Source: Filimonas zeae (GTDB lineage: Bacteria; Bacteroidota; Bacteroidia; Chitinophagales; Chitinophagaceae). From it: DNA of 64,000 nt. The DNA lies in contig NZ_BMIB01000002.1 of assembly GCF_014641615.1 (NCBI RefSeq), positions 992,001 through 1,056,000 on the forward strand, read 5' to 3'. This document shows positions 1 through 9,563 of the stretch, piece by piece; the stretch's first letter is position 1; every line of letters begins with the position of its first letter. The notes under the pieces are model-generated. The model ran no database searches. It was not told where the DNA came from and saw only the letters and a list, made by a program, of their open reading frames with translations. Position numbers and translations under genes: made by a program.

Positions 1-22
1 GGTTAAATAATTCATACGGCAG

Positions 23-400
23 TTATTTATGTGTTACGCGTTGCAAAAGCCGGTTAATACGGCACACCAGTTCACTGGTAGAAAAAGGCTTGCGCAAAAA
101 GTCATCAGCCCCCATATCAAAACTATCCTGTACATTTTTTTCATTGCCCAAAGCACTTACCACAATTATGGCAGGGGTATCATAGGGCCATTTCTGTTTT
201 ATGGCGCCTATAATTTCCAGTCCGTTGGTATTGGGCAACATCATATCCACCAGTACAAGATCATAATGAAAACGGGCCAGGCAATCCATTGCATCTCTGG
301 CAGAAGCAGCAGAAAAAACATCATGTCCCTCGCGTTTTAACACCATCGAAATCACATGCTGCATAGTAATATCATCGTCAATCGTTAGTATGGTAGCCAT
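23..400 (-). CDS. Single-domain response regulator (REC only)
   Basis: A 125-residue receiver domain with no output domain. The acidic pair is at D9/D10, the likely phospho-acceptor is D52 in LVLVDMMLP, the switch Ser is S82 and the conserved Lys is K104 in RKPFS. Such stand-alone receivers act as phosphate relays or bind partner proteins. It is divergent from the small phospho-acceptor-domain gene at 547 and about 0.4 kb from a second stand-alone receiver and a PAS kinase, so a shared phosphorelay is likely (inference). The family call is firm; the partner is unknown. Confidence 0.9.
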   Translation of the reverse strand: MATILTIDDDITMQHVISMVLKREGHDVFSAASARDAMDCLARFHYDLVLVDMMLPNTNGLEIIGAIKQKWPYDTPAIIVVSALGNEKNVQDSFDMGADDFLRKPFSTSELVCRINRLLQRVTHK

Positions 401-546
401 AACAAATAAGATTAAATGTTAAATAAGCATACAACAAAGTACCATAGTATCTGCCATTATTCATTACACCATTTTCAGGTATACACTACCCCTAAACAGG
501 GGTATTCCGGTTTACATAAATACTGTTTATATTTACATACAAGCCC

Positions 547-822
547 ATGCACATGCCTGCATCTAAAAGCGATATAGAAACGTTACGGGAGCATTTTCTG
601 GCCATGCAGCAGCAACTGTATCAGAAAGAAAAAGCACTGCTGCAGCTAAAGCACGATCTTAAAACTCCGCTTACCAGCATACAACTGATAGCAGAATTTA
701 TGCTTAACAACCAGGAAGGTGATATAACGGAGGAAAGAAAACAACTGGGCATGATAGTAGCATGCTGCCAGCAGATAAACCAGCGGCTGGAGCAGACGCC
801 GGTTGCCAATATTCCATTATAG
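547..822 (+). CDS. Orphan HisKA-like phospho-acceptor protein without ATPase domain
   Basis: A 91-residue helical protein whose centre (about residues 34-56) is an H-box, LKHDLKTPLTSIQL, as in the dimerisation/phospho-acceptor domain of histidine kinases. A normal stop follows, with no N, G1 or G2 boxes and no sensor domain. It may be a phosphotransfer protein serving the neighbouring receivers, or the remnant of a kinase. The frame is clean and the ends look natural, which favours a real small protein. A second ATG at 553 is an equally possible start. The 146-bp gap to the divergent gene at 400 should hold both promoters. Confidence 0.65.
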   Translation: MHMPASKSDIETLREHFLAMQQQLYQKEKALLQLKHDLKTPLTSIQLIAEFMLNNQEGDITEERKQLGMIVACCQQINQRLEQTPVANIPL

Positions 823-825
823 GCA

Positions 826-1230
826 TCATTGTTCAGCAGGCTTAAAAATTTCCCTCAACCCCGCCGAGTTCAGCGGCTTTACCAGGTAGTCTGTTATAAC
901 ACTAATGCTTTTTGCCTTATCCTTATCCCGGTCGTCAATAGAAGAACTTACAATATACACCTTCACTTCTTTTCCCAGCAAAGGCTTCATTTGTAAAAAC
1001 TCTTCCAGAAACTGCCATCCATCCATCACGGGCATTTCCAGATCCAGTAATATATAATCAGGTGTACGCTCTTTATCGTACAAATGTTCCTTCATAAAAT
1101 CGGCCACCTGCCTGCCGTTTCCAAAAGTAAGCACCGTATCGCAAAGCTTATGATATTCCAATAGTTTGCGGGTGCCATACAAATAAGCGGCATCATCATC
1201 TACCAGAAAAGTAAGCACCTTGGTATTCAT
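826..1230 (-). CDS. Single-domain response regulator
   Basis: A 134-residue receiver domain. The acidic cluster is D11-D13, the phospho-acceptor is D63 in LLDLEMPVMDG, the switch residues are S95-S97 in IVSSS, and K118 lies in YLVKPL. There is no output domain. Its ATG lies 2 nt after the stop of the upstream PAS kinase, so the two are surely cotranscribed and probably translationally coupled, and it is the likely phosphorylation target of that kinase. Its stop faces the stop of the orphan phospho-acceptor gene at 822, only 3 nt away. Confidence 0.92.
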   Translation of the reverse strand: MNTKVLTFLVDDDAAYLYGTRKLLEYHKLCDTVLTFGNGRQVADFMKEHLYDKERTPDYILLDLEMPVMDGWQFLEEFLQMKPLLGKEVKVYIVSSSIDDRDKDKAKSISVITDYLVKPLNSAGLREIFKPAEQ

Positions 1231-1232
1231 GG

Positions 1233-2873
1233 CTATAACATTGTAATAATAAAACAGGAACCCTCATTTACCTTGCTCTCCACTTCAATAGTACCTCCTA
1301 CCGTTTCAATCTGACTTTTGGTTATAAACAACCCTATTCCTTTTGCATCCGGGTGCGAGTGAAAGGTTTTGTACATACCAAATATCTTATGCCCGTTCTT
1401 TTGCAAATCAATACCCAGGCCGTTGTCAGAAATGGCCAGCACTGTTTTATCACCACTTTTGCAGGCACGTACCATTATTTCCGGAACCCTGTCAGGATGC
1501 CTGTATTTTAAAGCATTTGATATCAGGTTCAGCATTATACTTTCCAGGTAGGCGGGTATATGCTGCACCCGGTAACATTCCGAAAAATCGCAGCTTATGC
1601 GCGCGCCGGTCTTTTTTATCTGCAGTTCCAGCACATGCAGCGCCTGCTCGTACACATCCGAAAAATAGAGCGTTTGTAACGCATTGCGGCAATCGTTCTT
1701 AATTTTAATTACTTCATTTAAGTGGTACAGCGTTTCGTGCAGGTTTTGGCTAATGCGCTCCATGTTATGAAATATCTCTTCCTTCTCTGCTTCTGTAACC
1801 AGGGGCAGCACCTCCAGCGATACAGAAAACGAAGCCGCGTGCGAGCGCAGATTGTGCGATACGATGTGTGCAAAATTCTCCAGCCTTTCTTTCTGCTCTT
1901 TTATAATATTGTGCTGCTCCTGCAGCTGTGCTTCTCTTATTTTATGGTCCTGTATATTCTGTATGGTACCAAACAAAGCTTTCGCCTTCCCGTTTTCGTC
2001 CAGTATGGTTTTCCCTATCGATCTTATCCATATTTTTTTTCCGGTAGCGGTAATCAGTTCCAGTTCCAGATCGTAAGGTATCAGATAGTCCTGCGCTCTT
2101 TTAACCGCATCACGCAGCAACATCTGCGATTTGGGTGTGTAATACGCAAAAGCCTCGTCCAGGCTGGGCAAAGCGCAATCGGCAAGTTCATGTATTCTGA
2201 ATACCTCGCGCGTCCAGTACAAACGTCTGGTTTGCAAATCCACCTTCCAGCCGCCAATATGTGCCATGGCACCCACTTCGTTCAACAGCTGATCGCGCAC
2301 TTCCAGGGCCTCTCTGTACCGGTTGTTTTCTATCTTCTCCAGCATGGTATCGTTAATATCCATTACAAAGCCTTTATAGGCTATTAACGTATTACCAGGG
2401 CCTGTTACGGGCTCTCCTTTTATTTTTACCCATTTACAACGCCCGTTTTCAAATAACAGCTTTCCCTCCAGCTCCCAGCCTGCGTGTTCACGCAGGGCCA
2501 TTTCAATGCTGTTTCTTAACTGTTCACGGCAATCGGGGTGAAACAGCTGCGGCAACGTTTCGCACAACGGCTCATACGTTTCCGGCTTTTCATAAATGGC
2601 ATAGGCGCCGGGCGTCCATGTAAGTTGTTTGGTTATCAGATTACAGTACCAACCCCCTACCCGTGCTATGGAACAGGTTTCTGCCAGCAACTGCCGGTTT
2701 AACTCCAGTTCGTTACGGTAGGCTTCCAGCTTTTGCAAAGAAGTATTGTTTTCAGTATTGCCTGCGGCACATCCGGGCAAAAACACCTTACTAAGCCGGG
2801 CATTGTGTGAAAGAGGTACCAGATAAGGCATAGGCATTACCTGGGCAGCAGTATGGCAAACAAGCTTATCCAT
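1233..2873 (-). CDS. PAS-domain sensor histidine kinase
   Basis: 546 residues with no membrane segment or signal peptide, so a cytoplasmic sensor. Two PAS-like domains (about 70-175 and 195-315, both with a GGW motif near the start) precede an H-box (FAHIVSHNLRSH, about residue 340) and a HATPase domain with N-box (LNLISNALKY), G1 (ISDNGLGID) and G2 (GIGLFITK). The SHNLR-type H-box is common in Bacteroidota kinases. It forms an operon with the receiver gene directly downstream. The ligand is unknown. Confidence 0.93.
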   Translation of the reverse strand: MDKLVCHTAAQVMPMPYLVPLSHNARLSKVFLPGCAAGNTENNTSLQKLEAYRNELELNRQLLAETCSIARVGGWYCNLITKQLTWTPGAYAIYEKPETYEPLCETLPQLFHPDCREQLRNSIEMALREHAGWELEGKLLFENGRCKWVKIKGEPVTGPGNTLIAYKGFVMDINDTMLEKIENNRYREALEVRDQLLNEVGAMAHIGGWKVDLQTRRLYWTREVFRIHELADCALPSLDEAFAYYTPKSQMLLRDAVKRAQDYLIPYDLELELITATGKKIWIRSIGKTILDENGKAKALFGTIQNIQDHKIREAQLQEQHNIIKEQKERLENFAHIVSHNLRSHAASFSVSLEVLPLVTEAEKEEIFHNMERISQNLHETLYHLNEVIKIKNDCRNALQTLYFSDVYEQALHVLELQIKKTGARISCDFSECYRVQHIPAYLESIMLNLISNALKYRHPDRVPEIMVRACKSGDKTVLAISDNGLGIDLQKNGHKIFGMYKTFHSHPDAKGIGLFITKSQIETVGGTIEVESKVNEGSCFIITML

Positions 2874-3018
2874 GTTATCGGTTTTGACAAAGGATATGAA
2901 TTTTTAAAGCTACAATTAGTTTTTAATCCATCGTATAAGAAGCCTTATTAATACTGCTATAAAAAAACATAAAAAAGAGGTAAAATATTATATGTGTTTA
3001 AAACAGCGGCCAGCTGCA

Positions 3019-3057
3019 AAAAAAAGCGGCTACAGAAAACTCTGCAGCCGCTTTTTA
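3019..3057 (-). terminator. Hairpin terminator after fabV
   Basis: A nearly perfect 16-bp stem (3021-3036 with 3041-3056, one mismatch, 4-nt loop). It has an A tract on its left and a T tract on its right, so it can end transcription in both directions. It sits 16 nt past the fabV stop and is read as U-rich on the minus strand. Confidence 0.75.
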
Positions 3058-3072
3058 TAAAAATTATGCAAA

Positions 3073-4263
3073 CTATACCAGTCCTGGTACGTTCACAACT
3101 TCATTTACATCTTTTTCATAATCAATGCCCGGAAACTCAAATCCAAACAGATTAAAGAAGTCATTTCTATAACCGGCCAGATCGCCTATGGCAGACAGGT
3201 TTTCGGTAGTAGCCTGCTCCCATAAAGCAGCCACTTCTGCCTGCACATCTTCCTGCATTTCCCAGTCGTCTACGCGAATACGGCCTTTATCGTCCAGCGG
3301 CACTGCACCACCGTTGTATAAACGGGTAGCAAATAAACGCTGCATCTGCTCAATACAACCCTCATGCAGGCCTTTTGCCTTCATTACTTTGTATAACAGC
3401 GAAATGTATAAAGGAATTACGGGAATAGCACTGCTGGCCTGTGTTACCAGCGCTTTGTTTACCGATACGTAAGCGTGGCCTTTCAGGTCTTTCAGCTTTT
3501 CATCAATGGTAAACGCAGTTTGCTCCAGGTGATTTTTTGCCATACCAATGGTACCCTTGCGGTAAACCGGCTCGGTAAGCAGGGGCCCTATATAAGAGTA
3601 AGCAACGGTAGTAGCACCTTCTGCCAGTACACCCGCTGCTTTCAGGGCATCTATCCACATTTCCCAGTCTTCACCACCCATTACGGCAATCGTGTTCTCA
3701 ATATCCGCTTCGGTACAAGGCTCAATAGCAACCTCACTTACCACACCGGTATGAAAATCAACGGTTTTGTTGCTGAACTTCTGGCCAATCGGCTTCAGTA
3801 CAGAATTGTGTACCACGCCGGTTACCGGATGGGTACGGCGGGGTGAAGCCAGGCTGTAGATAATCAGATCAACCTCACCCAGATCGGACTTAATCAGATC
3901 AATCGTCTTTTGCTTAATCTCGTTAGAGAAAGCATCGCCATTAATACTTTTAGCATATAAACCGGCTTTGCCAGCTTCGGTTTCAAAAGCAGCGGTGTTA
4001 TACCAGCCTGGTGAGCCGGGTTTACCTTCTGCCGATGGTTTTTCAAAATACACACCTATGGTAGCTGCTCCGGCGCCAAAGGCACTGGTAATGCGACTAG
4101 CCAGTCCAAAACCGGTAGAAGCGCCTATTACCAACACTTTTTTAGGACCATCAATAGCTCCTTTCGATTTTACGTAGTTAATCTGATTCACTACATTCTG
4201 TGCACAACCTTCCGGATGGGAAGTCAAACAGATAAAGCCACGTACTTTAGGTACAATAATCAT
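3073..4263 (-). CDS. fabV: Trans-2-enoyl-CoA/ACP reductase, FabV type (NADH)
   Basis: FabV reduces trans-2-enoyl-ACP or -CoA with NADH in fatty-acid synthesis and in other bacteria gives natural triclosan tolerance. The start is placed at the internal ATG giving MIIVPKVRGFICLTSHPEGC, the family N-terminus; the frame stays open 15 codons further upstream. At 396 aa it has the family length. The nucleotide-binding motif is GASTGFGLASRI (about 47-58), and the Y-X8-K active site is Y234...K243 in VYRKGTIGMAKN. pepE ends 34 nt upstream on the same strand, so the two may be cotranscribed. Confidence 0.95.
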   Translation of the reverse strand: MIIVPKVRGFICLTSHPEGCAQNVVNQINYVKSKGAIDGPKKVLVIGASTGFGLASRITSAFGAGAATIGVYFEKPSAEGKPGSPGWYNTAAFETEAGKAGLYAKSINGDAFSNEIKQKTIDLIKSDLGEVDLIIYSLASPRRTHPVTGVVHNSVLKPIGQKFSNKTVDFHTGVVSEVAIEPCTEADIENTIAVMGGEDWEMWIDALKAAGVLAEGATTVAYSYIGPLLTEPVYRKGTIGMAKNHLEQTAFTIDEKLKDLKGHAYVSVNKALVTQASSAIPVIPLYISLLYKVMKAKGLHEGCIEQMQRLFATRLYNGGAVPLDDKGRIRVDDWEMQEDVQAEVAALWEQATTENLSAIGDLAGYRNDFFNLFGFEFPGIDYEKDVNEVVNVPGLV

Positions 4264-4297
4264 AGTCTGAATATTAACAATTGGGGCCGCAAAATAG

Positions 4298-4999
4298 CTA
4301 AAAAACAATCTCTTCCCCGCTTTTCACTTCATAAGCGGGTTTTCCGGGTAAAAAAATACGGGCGGCAGGTACGCCTTCCAGCGTAACACGGGTGTCTTTT
4401 ACCCGTATCCAGCCCCCTTCGCGCAGGCCTACCACCGGCACAACCTGCTGGGTATGAAACTCTTTTATACGCGTTTCCCGCGTTTCGCCCATATGCGGCA
4501 GTTCAGGTATGGGGTCCAGATAATGCGGGTTCAGGTTAAAAGGCACCAGCCCCATGGTGGTAAAAGAAGGTGGGTATACAATAGGCATATCATTGGTGGT
4601 TTGCATATTTACCCCACCTATGTTACTACCCGCGCTGGTTCCCAGGTAAGGTTTGCCGTTAGAAACCTCTTCTGCCAGTACCTGCATCACCCCCAATTCG
4701 TGCAACTGCTTCACCAGCAAAAAAGTGTTGCCACCACCGGTAAAAAAGCCTTTGCCCACACGCAGCGCTTCTGCGGGGTTATCAAACGTATGTAGCCCGC
4801 GCAGGGTAATACCCGCGTCTGCAAATACTTTGGCTGCATTGGCGGTGTATTCATCGTGTGAAATGCCTCCCGGTCGTGCATAGGGTACAAAAATCACTTC
4901 TCCTGCTGCTGCAAACAACTCTTTTATAACTGGTTGCAGGTACGCCAGGTACGCTTCTCCATATAAGGTAGAGGTACTGGCCAGTACAATATTCTTCAT
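4298..4999 (-). CDS. pepE: Dipeptidase E (peptidase S51)
   Basis: 233 residues from the ATG giving MKNIVLASTSTLYG; the longer frame up to 5131 lacks family similarity. Peptidase E cleaves Asp-Xaa dipeptides in the cytoplasm. The nucleophile is S122 in GTSAGSN, and the other triad residues are probably D137 (TTNDMPIV) and H159 (NPHYLD), spaced as in the known enzymes. There is no signal peptide. It is followed 34 nt later by fabV on the same strand. Confidence 0.93.
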   Translation of the reverse strand: MKNIVLASTSTLYGEAYLAYLQPVIKELFAAAGEVIFVPYARPGGISHDEYTANAAKVFADAGITLRGLHTFDNPAEALRVGKGFFTGGGNTFLLVKQLHELGVMQVLAEEVSNGKPYLGTSAGSNIGGVNMQTTNDMPIVYPPSFTTMGLVPFNLNPHYLDPIPELPHMGETRETRIKEFHTQQVVPVVGLREGGWIRVKDTRVTLEGVPAARIFLPGKPAYEVKSGEEIVF

Positions 5000-5356
5000 G
5001 CTAATGGTTCTATTGAGGCGGTTAAGGTAAAGCAGTTGGCCGGTATATGGCTGAAACAAGCCTGTTTTTCCTGCCGGCAGCGGTTGTTTATCTATTAAAG
5101 TATAGTCCACGTATCGTTTTGCCCGGTACAACTACCTCATTGGCCTGTTTAACGATTATGCAGGCAAACGCCCTTACAGCCCTGGTAATTTTACATCAGC
5201 AACGTAGCTAATACTACCAATGCTGCTAAAAGCGCTACAAGCATCCCCTTGTGTATATAGCTGCAGCAGATGTGCGTAAAGTAAGGTATCCCCGTTACCT
5301 GTGTGTTAGAATAGCTGCAGCACCCCCACGCAGCGCCGGCTTGCCGGCGCTGCTTT
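5000..5356. other. Intergenic stretch with a strong GC hairpin
   Basis: No gene seen. It holds the pepE promoter region and, at 5330-5353, an uninterrupted GC-rich hairpin (11 bp each side of a TT centre) followed by five T on the plus strand, directly against the stop codon of the minus-strand gene ending at 5357. As a minus-strand terminator it lacks a U tract. Confidence 0.5.
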
Positions 5357-5956
5357 TTAACGGTTGGCAAAGAAGAGCATTACATCTACACAGTGTGTTT
5401 TATTGTCTTTATAATGCAGGCCAAAGCCTGCTACGCTGTTAAACACACCTGTTTCGGCACCAAACCAGGTATTGGCATACAGCAACTCTCCTTTCTCCCG
5501 CTGCTCATTCTCACGAACTACAAAGTAGCTTTTCCGAAAATCTGCTGCAATGGACCTCCATTCATCTTCCACCTGTTTTTTTGCCTGTAGTGTAGTGTCT
5601 GTTAAACCCACCACCTGCACTACCAGCACAGTATCTTTTATTGTACTGCCGTCACGGCGTTTTTTCGACCGGGTAGCTTCCCTTACCTGAAATTCCACGC
5701 TTTGTACCGGTATAGAAAACGGGTTAAATTCAGTAGTAAAGCCACGCATGTAAAAAAGCGAATCCTTGCTGCGTGTTCTGCGCCATATATCAGTAAGATG
5801 ATACTTCTCCTCCAGCAAGTCTGCAATCCCTTCCCGGCTGGCTGAATAAGGATTAATGCCGAAGTATTTGTCTGCCTTCTCCTGCAAGGCGCCTGTTTGC
5901 TGGGCAGAAGCAATAACAGTACATAACAAAGCGCCAATAAGCAGTATGTGTTTCAT
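5357..5956 (-). CDS. Secreted protein of unknown function
   Basis: 199 residues with a clear Sec signal peptide (MKHILLIGALLCTVIASAQQ, cleavage after SAQ). The rest is a mixed alpha/beta soluble domain containing the polar stretch REATRSKKRRDG. I do not recognise the family. It stands alone between pepE and the glutamyl-Q synthetase gene on the same strand. A periplasmic or outer-membrane location is inferred from the signal alone. Confidence 0.8.
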   Translation of the reverse strand: MKHILLIGALLCTVIASAQQTGALQEKADKYFGINPYSASREGIADLLEEKYHLTDIWRRTRSKDSLFYMRGFTTEFNPFSIPVQSVEFQVREATRSKKRRDGSTIKDTVLVVQVVGLTDTTLQAKKQVEDEWRSIAADFRKSYFVVRENEQREKGELLYANTWFGAETGVFNSVAGFGLHYKDNKTHCVDVMLFFANR

Positions 5957-5996
5957 AGCAATGGTTGTTTAAGGTAGCGGCAAAAGTAGCAAAATG

Positions 5997-6905
5997 TCAA
6001 CCATATAAAACAGCATTGCCTAAACCCTCCCGGTTATGTATCTCGGCTTCAGCCTGCAACAATTTACCAATACTGTTATATAATGCTTCTGCAGTTGCCC
6101 CCTGCTTTCGCAGGTATTGTATGGAAGTAGCACCGGCAGATTTAGAAAGCTTCTCTCCTGACGCATCTTTTATCAGATCATGATGTACAAAACAGGTAGC
6201 GGTAAAGTCCTTTGCATTCAATTGCGCTGCCAGCCCCAGTTGCGCCAGCGTGCTTTGCCACAAATCTTTTCCGCGTACTATCAGGTCCACCCCAAAATGT
6301 ACATCGTCTATTACAGAACTTAACTGATAAGCCGGGTATCCATCTTTCTTACGTACAACAAAGTCTTTCATTTCCGCCGGAAATGCTTCTGTATGCGTAC
6401 CTGTTAGCGTACGCAATGTCACCTCCCGTATATTGTCTGTTTTTAAACGCCAGTTAACCTGCGCCGCATCCAGTGGCAGCTGTTGCTGCCGGCAGTTGCC
6501 CGCACAGCCAATACCGTTAACCGCCAGCAACTGTGCGCGGCTGCAGCCACAGGCATACACCGCATTCATCTGCCGCAACTGCTCCAGTGCCTGGTTATAT
6601 AATGCCATACGATACTGCTGGCTCCACGTGGCTTCAAAAGCTGCCGCATTTTCCGGCCCTTCCTGCCAGGGTATATCCATAAACCTTAGCGTATCAAAAA
6701 TATCCTGCACATAGGCGGGCTGCACGCGCTCCCTGTCCATATCATCAACACGCAGTAAAATAACCGCCCCCGTTTGCTTTGCCAGCGTGGCGGTTACCGC
6801 AAACGACAGCACATTGCCCATATGCAGGTAGCCACTGGGTGTAGGGGCTATACGCGTACGTGTAAAATGAGGCAAAACCCCGTTATTGTGTTCCGTAGTA
6901 TACAT
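5997..6905 (-). CDS. gluQ: Glutamyl-Q-tRNA(Asp) synthetase-like protein
   Basis: 302 residues from the ATG giving MYTTEHNNGV; the frame is open further upstream but the extension looks unrelated. It has a class I synthetase catalytic core of GluRS type with a HIGH-like motif (YLHMGN, about 26-31) and a KMSKS-like motif (EKLSKSAG, about 262). The anticodon-binding domain of GluRS is missing, which defines GluQRS. Four cysteines (ACGCSR...GCAGNCR) match the GluQRS zinc site. GluQRS charges glutamate onto queuosine at position 34 of tRNA-Asp; two tRNA-Asp genes with a GUC anticodon lie at 9564 and 16236. Confidence 0.88.
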   Translation of the reverse strand: MYTTEHNNGVLPHFTRTRIAPTPSGYLHMGNVLSFAVTATLAKQTGAVILLRVDDMDRERVQPAYVQDIFDTLRFMDIPWQEGPENAAAFEATWSQQYRMALYNQALEQLRQMNAVYACGCSRAQLLAVNGIGCAGNCRQQQLPLDAAQVNWRLKTDNIREVTLRTLTGTHTEAFPAEMKDFVVRKKDGYPAYQLSSVIDDVHFGVDLIVRGKDLWQSTLAQLGLAAQLNAKDFTATCFVHHDLIKDASGEKLSKSAGATSIQYLRKQGATAEALYNSIGKLLQAEAEIHNREGLGNAVLYG

Positions 6906-7064
6906 ATACTTTACTCCTGCACAAAAATGCAGCACAAAACCTAAACCGTACACTTTCTGTACGGCCCCGTGCATTTTTACACGCATAGTCCTTAGCAAAT
7001 TATTGATAAACAAGACATTACACGCCTGGCACGGACTGTGTAGACCATTTGCAAACCAACGCCC

Positions 7065-9434
7065 ATGTTCCGCAACTATTTCAAAACCGCCTGGCGCAAT
7101 CTCTTAAAAAACAAATTCTACAGTGTAATTAATATTACAGGTCTGGCTATAGGCCTGGCCGTAGGTATTATGATACTGTTATGGGTACAGGACGAAACCA
7201 GCTTTGATACCTTTCATACCAACGCGGCACATATTTATAAAGTTAACAGCCACCTGGGCAATGCCAACGCCCAGGTATGGGGTGTGGCCCCTGCCCCGCT
7301 TACCGTGTTTGCCAAAGAAAGTGTACCCGATGTGGTGAATGGCGTACGGGTTATGAGAAGATGGAACAACCTGATTATTCAAACAGGTAACGATAAACTA
7401 TACGAAAACACCACGGCTTATGCAGACAGTGGCTTCTTTAGCCTGTTTAGCTTTCCGCTGCTACAGGGCAACCCCGATAAGCCTTTTACCGATATGCATT
7501 CAGTAGTACTTACCGCCTCCACTGCCAAAAAACTATTTGGTACCGAACAGGCGGTGGGCAAAACCCTGCAGATTAATAAAGAGCATACGGTGGTTTCTGC
7601 CGTAATGCAGGATTTTCCGGGCAATTCGGTTATGCAATACAACATGATTTTTCCTATGACGTTATACGCCAGAAATTTTACCGAAGCCGGCGGCAACGGC
7701 GACTGGAAAACCATAGATGCAGACCTGGGCGGTTATAACTACGATATCTATTTTCAGCTGCGCCCGCAGGCAACACCAGAGGCGGTAGCTAAAAAAATAA
7801 CCAGCATTTTTTATCAGCACAAATCCGGTGAAGATGCAGACGGCAGCCATTTTGTATTACAGCCGCTCACCAGCCTGCACCTGGAAACGCCGGATGGCAA
7901 TAAAGGCGCACAACAAACAGCCCGCATTTTTTTACTGGTAGCTGCACTGATACTTATTATAGCTTGTATTAACTACGTAAACCTAAGCACCGCACGTAGT
8001 ATGCAGCGCGCTAAAGAAGTAAGCATGCGTAAAATTGCAGGCGCTGCACGGCAGCAGTTGTTTGCGCAGTTTATAGTTGAATCGGCCCTGCTGTTTTTAT
8101 TTGCCACCCTGCTGGCATTTGGTATTATTTATCTGCTGCTGCCATTGTATAACGATTTATCGGGCAAAAACCTGCGCTTTAACCTGCTCTCTGCCAACGT
8201 ATGGCTGGTTACCGGCGGCGCTATACTGGGCACCCTGTTACTATCGGGCATTTACCCGGCACTGTTACTTTCTTCGTTCCGGCCACTACAGGCACTTAAA
8301 GGCAAGCTTACCGCAGGCATAGCCACCACCACCTTCCGCAAAACACTGGTGGTTACTCAGTTTGTATTTTCTACCGCGTTAATTATATCTACGGTGGTTA
8401 TAGCCAGCCAGCTGCAATACATGCGCAGCAAAAACCTGGGTTTTAACAAAGAGCAGGTTTTTACTTTCCGGCTGGATAAAGCCACTTTTCCGCACTTTGA
8501 TGTACTGCGTAATAAACTGGCGCAAATGCCCGGCGTACTGGGTATTACCTGTAGCGGCAGCGGGCTGGCAGGTATTAACGGCACCACCGGCGATACTGAC
8601 TGGGAAGGCAAAGCCCCCAACAGTTCTATGATGATACACGAGCGGGAAGTGGATGAAAACTTTATTCCGCTGTTACAGATGCAAATGGTGGCCGGCCGCA
8701 ATTTTACCGGTGAAGGCGATAGTGCCCGTTACATACTTAACGAAACCGCTATACGCCAGATGGGAATTAAAGACCCGATAGGCAAACGCTTTAGCCTGCA
8801 CGAAAACAAGGGCATTATTACCGGCGTTGTAAAAGACTACAACTACTCATCGCTCAGAACGGCTGTAGAACCTATTATTATGTACTACAGCAGGCAGAAC
8901 TATCACATATATGTAAAAACCACTACACAGGCAGCAGAAGCAGTAATAGCCGCTGCTAAAAAGAACTGGGAAGCCTATGGCTCAGACTTTCCTTTCAGTT
9001 ACTCCTTCCTGGATGCTGATTTTGAAAAAATGTACCGGGCCGATCAGCGGGCGGGTAACCTGTTTAAAGTATTTGCTGTAGTTACCATTTTCATCAGCGC
9101 CCTCGGCCTTTTAGGCCTGGCCACTTATACCGCACAGGTAAAAACCAAAGAAATGGGTATTAGAAAAGTGCTGGGCGCCAGCGTGCCACATATTACCAGC
9201 CTTATGGCCAGAGAATTTGTGCAACTGGTGGTGCTGGCTTTTATAATAGCCACCCCGCTTGCCGCCATAGCCATGTATAAATGGCTGCAAAACTACACCT
9301 ACCGCATTCAACTGCAGTGGTGGATGTTTGCACTTACCGGCGTGGCAGCCGTAGCCATTGCTTTACTTACCGTGGCGCACCAGGCTATTAAAACTGCCAT
9401 TGCCAACCCGGTTAACAGCCTTAAAGCAGAGTAA
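7065..9434 (+). CDS. ABC transporter permease, MacB/FtsX type
   Basis: 789 residues. The N-terminus (MFRNYFKTAWRNLLKNKFYS) and first membrane helix are followed by a periplasmic MacB-like domain (about 45-270), three helices of an FtsX domain (about 285-430), a second periplasmic domain, and a C-terminal FtsX domain with the motif TKEMGIRKVLGAS. Bacteroidota carry many such two-FtsX permeases, often orphaned from their ATPase as here. Export of a peptide, lipid or drug is possible, but the substrate cannot be told from sequence. Confidence 0.93.
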   Translation: MFRNYFKTAWRNLLKNKFYSVINITGLAIGLAVGIMILLWVQDETSFDTFHTNAAHIYKVNSHLGNANAQVWGVAPAPLTVFAKESVPDVVNGVRVMRRWNNLIIQTGNDKLYENTTAYADSGFFSLFSFPLLQGNPDKPFTDMHSVVLTASTAKKLFGTEQAVGKTLQINKEHTVVSAVMQDFPGNSVMQYNMIFPMTLYARNFTEAGGNGDWKTIDADLGGYNYDIYFQLRPQATPEAVAKKITSIFYQHKSGEDADGSHFVLQPLTSLHLETPDGNKGAQQTARIFLLVAALILIIACINYVNLSTARSMQRAKEVSMRKIAGAARQQLFAQFIVESALLFLFATLLAFGIIYLLLPLYNDLSGKNLRFNLLSANVWLVTGGAILGTLLLSGIYPALLLSSFRPLQALKGKLTAGIATTTFRKTLVVTQFVFSTALIISTVVIASQLQYMRSKNLGFNKEQVFTFRLDKATFPHFDVLRNKLAQMPGVLGITCSGSGLAGINGTTGDTDWEGKAPNSSMMIHEREVDENFIPLLQMQMVAGRNFTGEGDSARYILNETAIRQMGIKDPIGKRFSLHENKGIITGVVKDYNYSSLRTAVEPIIMYYSRQNYHIYVKTTTQAAEAVIAAAKKNWEAYGSDFPFSYSFLDADFEKMYRADQRAGNLFKVFAVVTIFISALGLLGLATYTAQVKTKEMGIRKVLGASVPHITSLMAREFVQLVVLAFIIATPLAAIAMYKWLQNYTYRIQLQWWMFALTGVAAVAIALLTVAHQAIKTAIANPVNSLKAE

Positions 9435-9477
9435 CAACTCAATCAATCAGTTACGCAGAAAAAAAGTTGAAAAAAGT

Positions 9478-9510
9478 TTTGTTGAATTGAACCTGCCTCC
9501 CCTATATTTG
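9478..9510 (+). promoter_or_regulatory. Promoter of tRNA-Asp (copy 1)
   Basis: A -7 box TATATTTG (9503-9510) fits the Bacteroidota TAnnTTTG consensus, with TTTG at 9478-9481 at a suitable distance (21 nt). The block CCCCTATATTTGCACTCC is repeated before tRNA copy 2 (box at 16176-16183), so the two tRNA units share their promoter as well as their gene. Confidence 0.7.
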
Positions 9511-9563
9511 CACTCCCAAAACGGCAAACCGATAACACGGAAAGCCAATAAAAGGGAAGGTTT

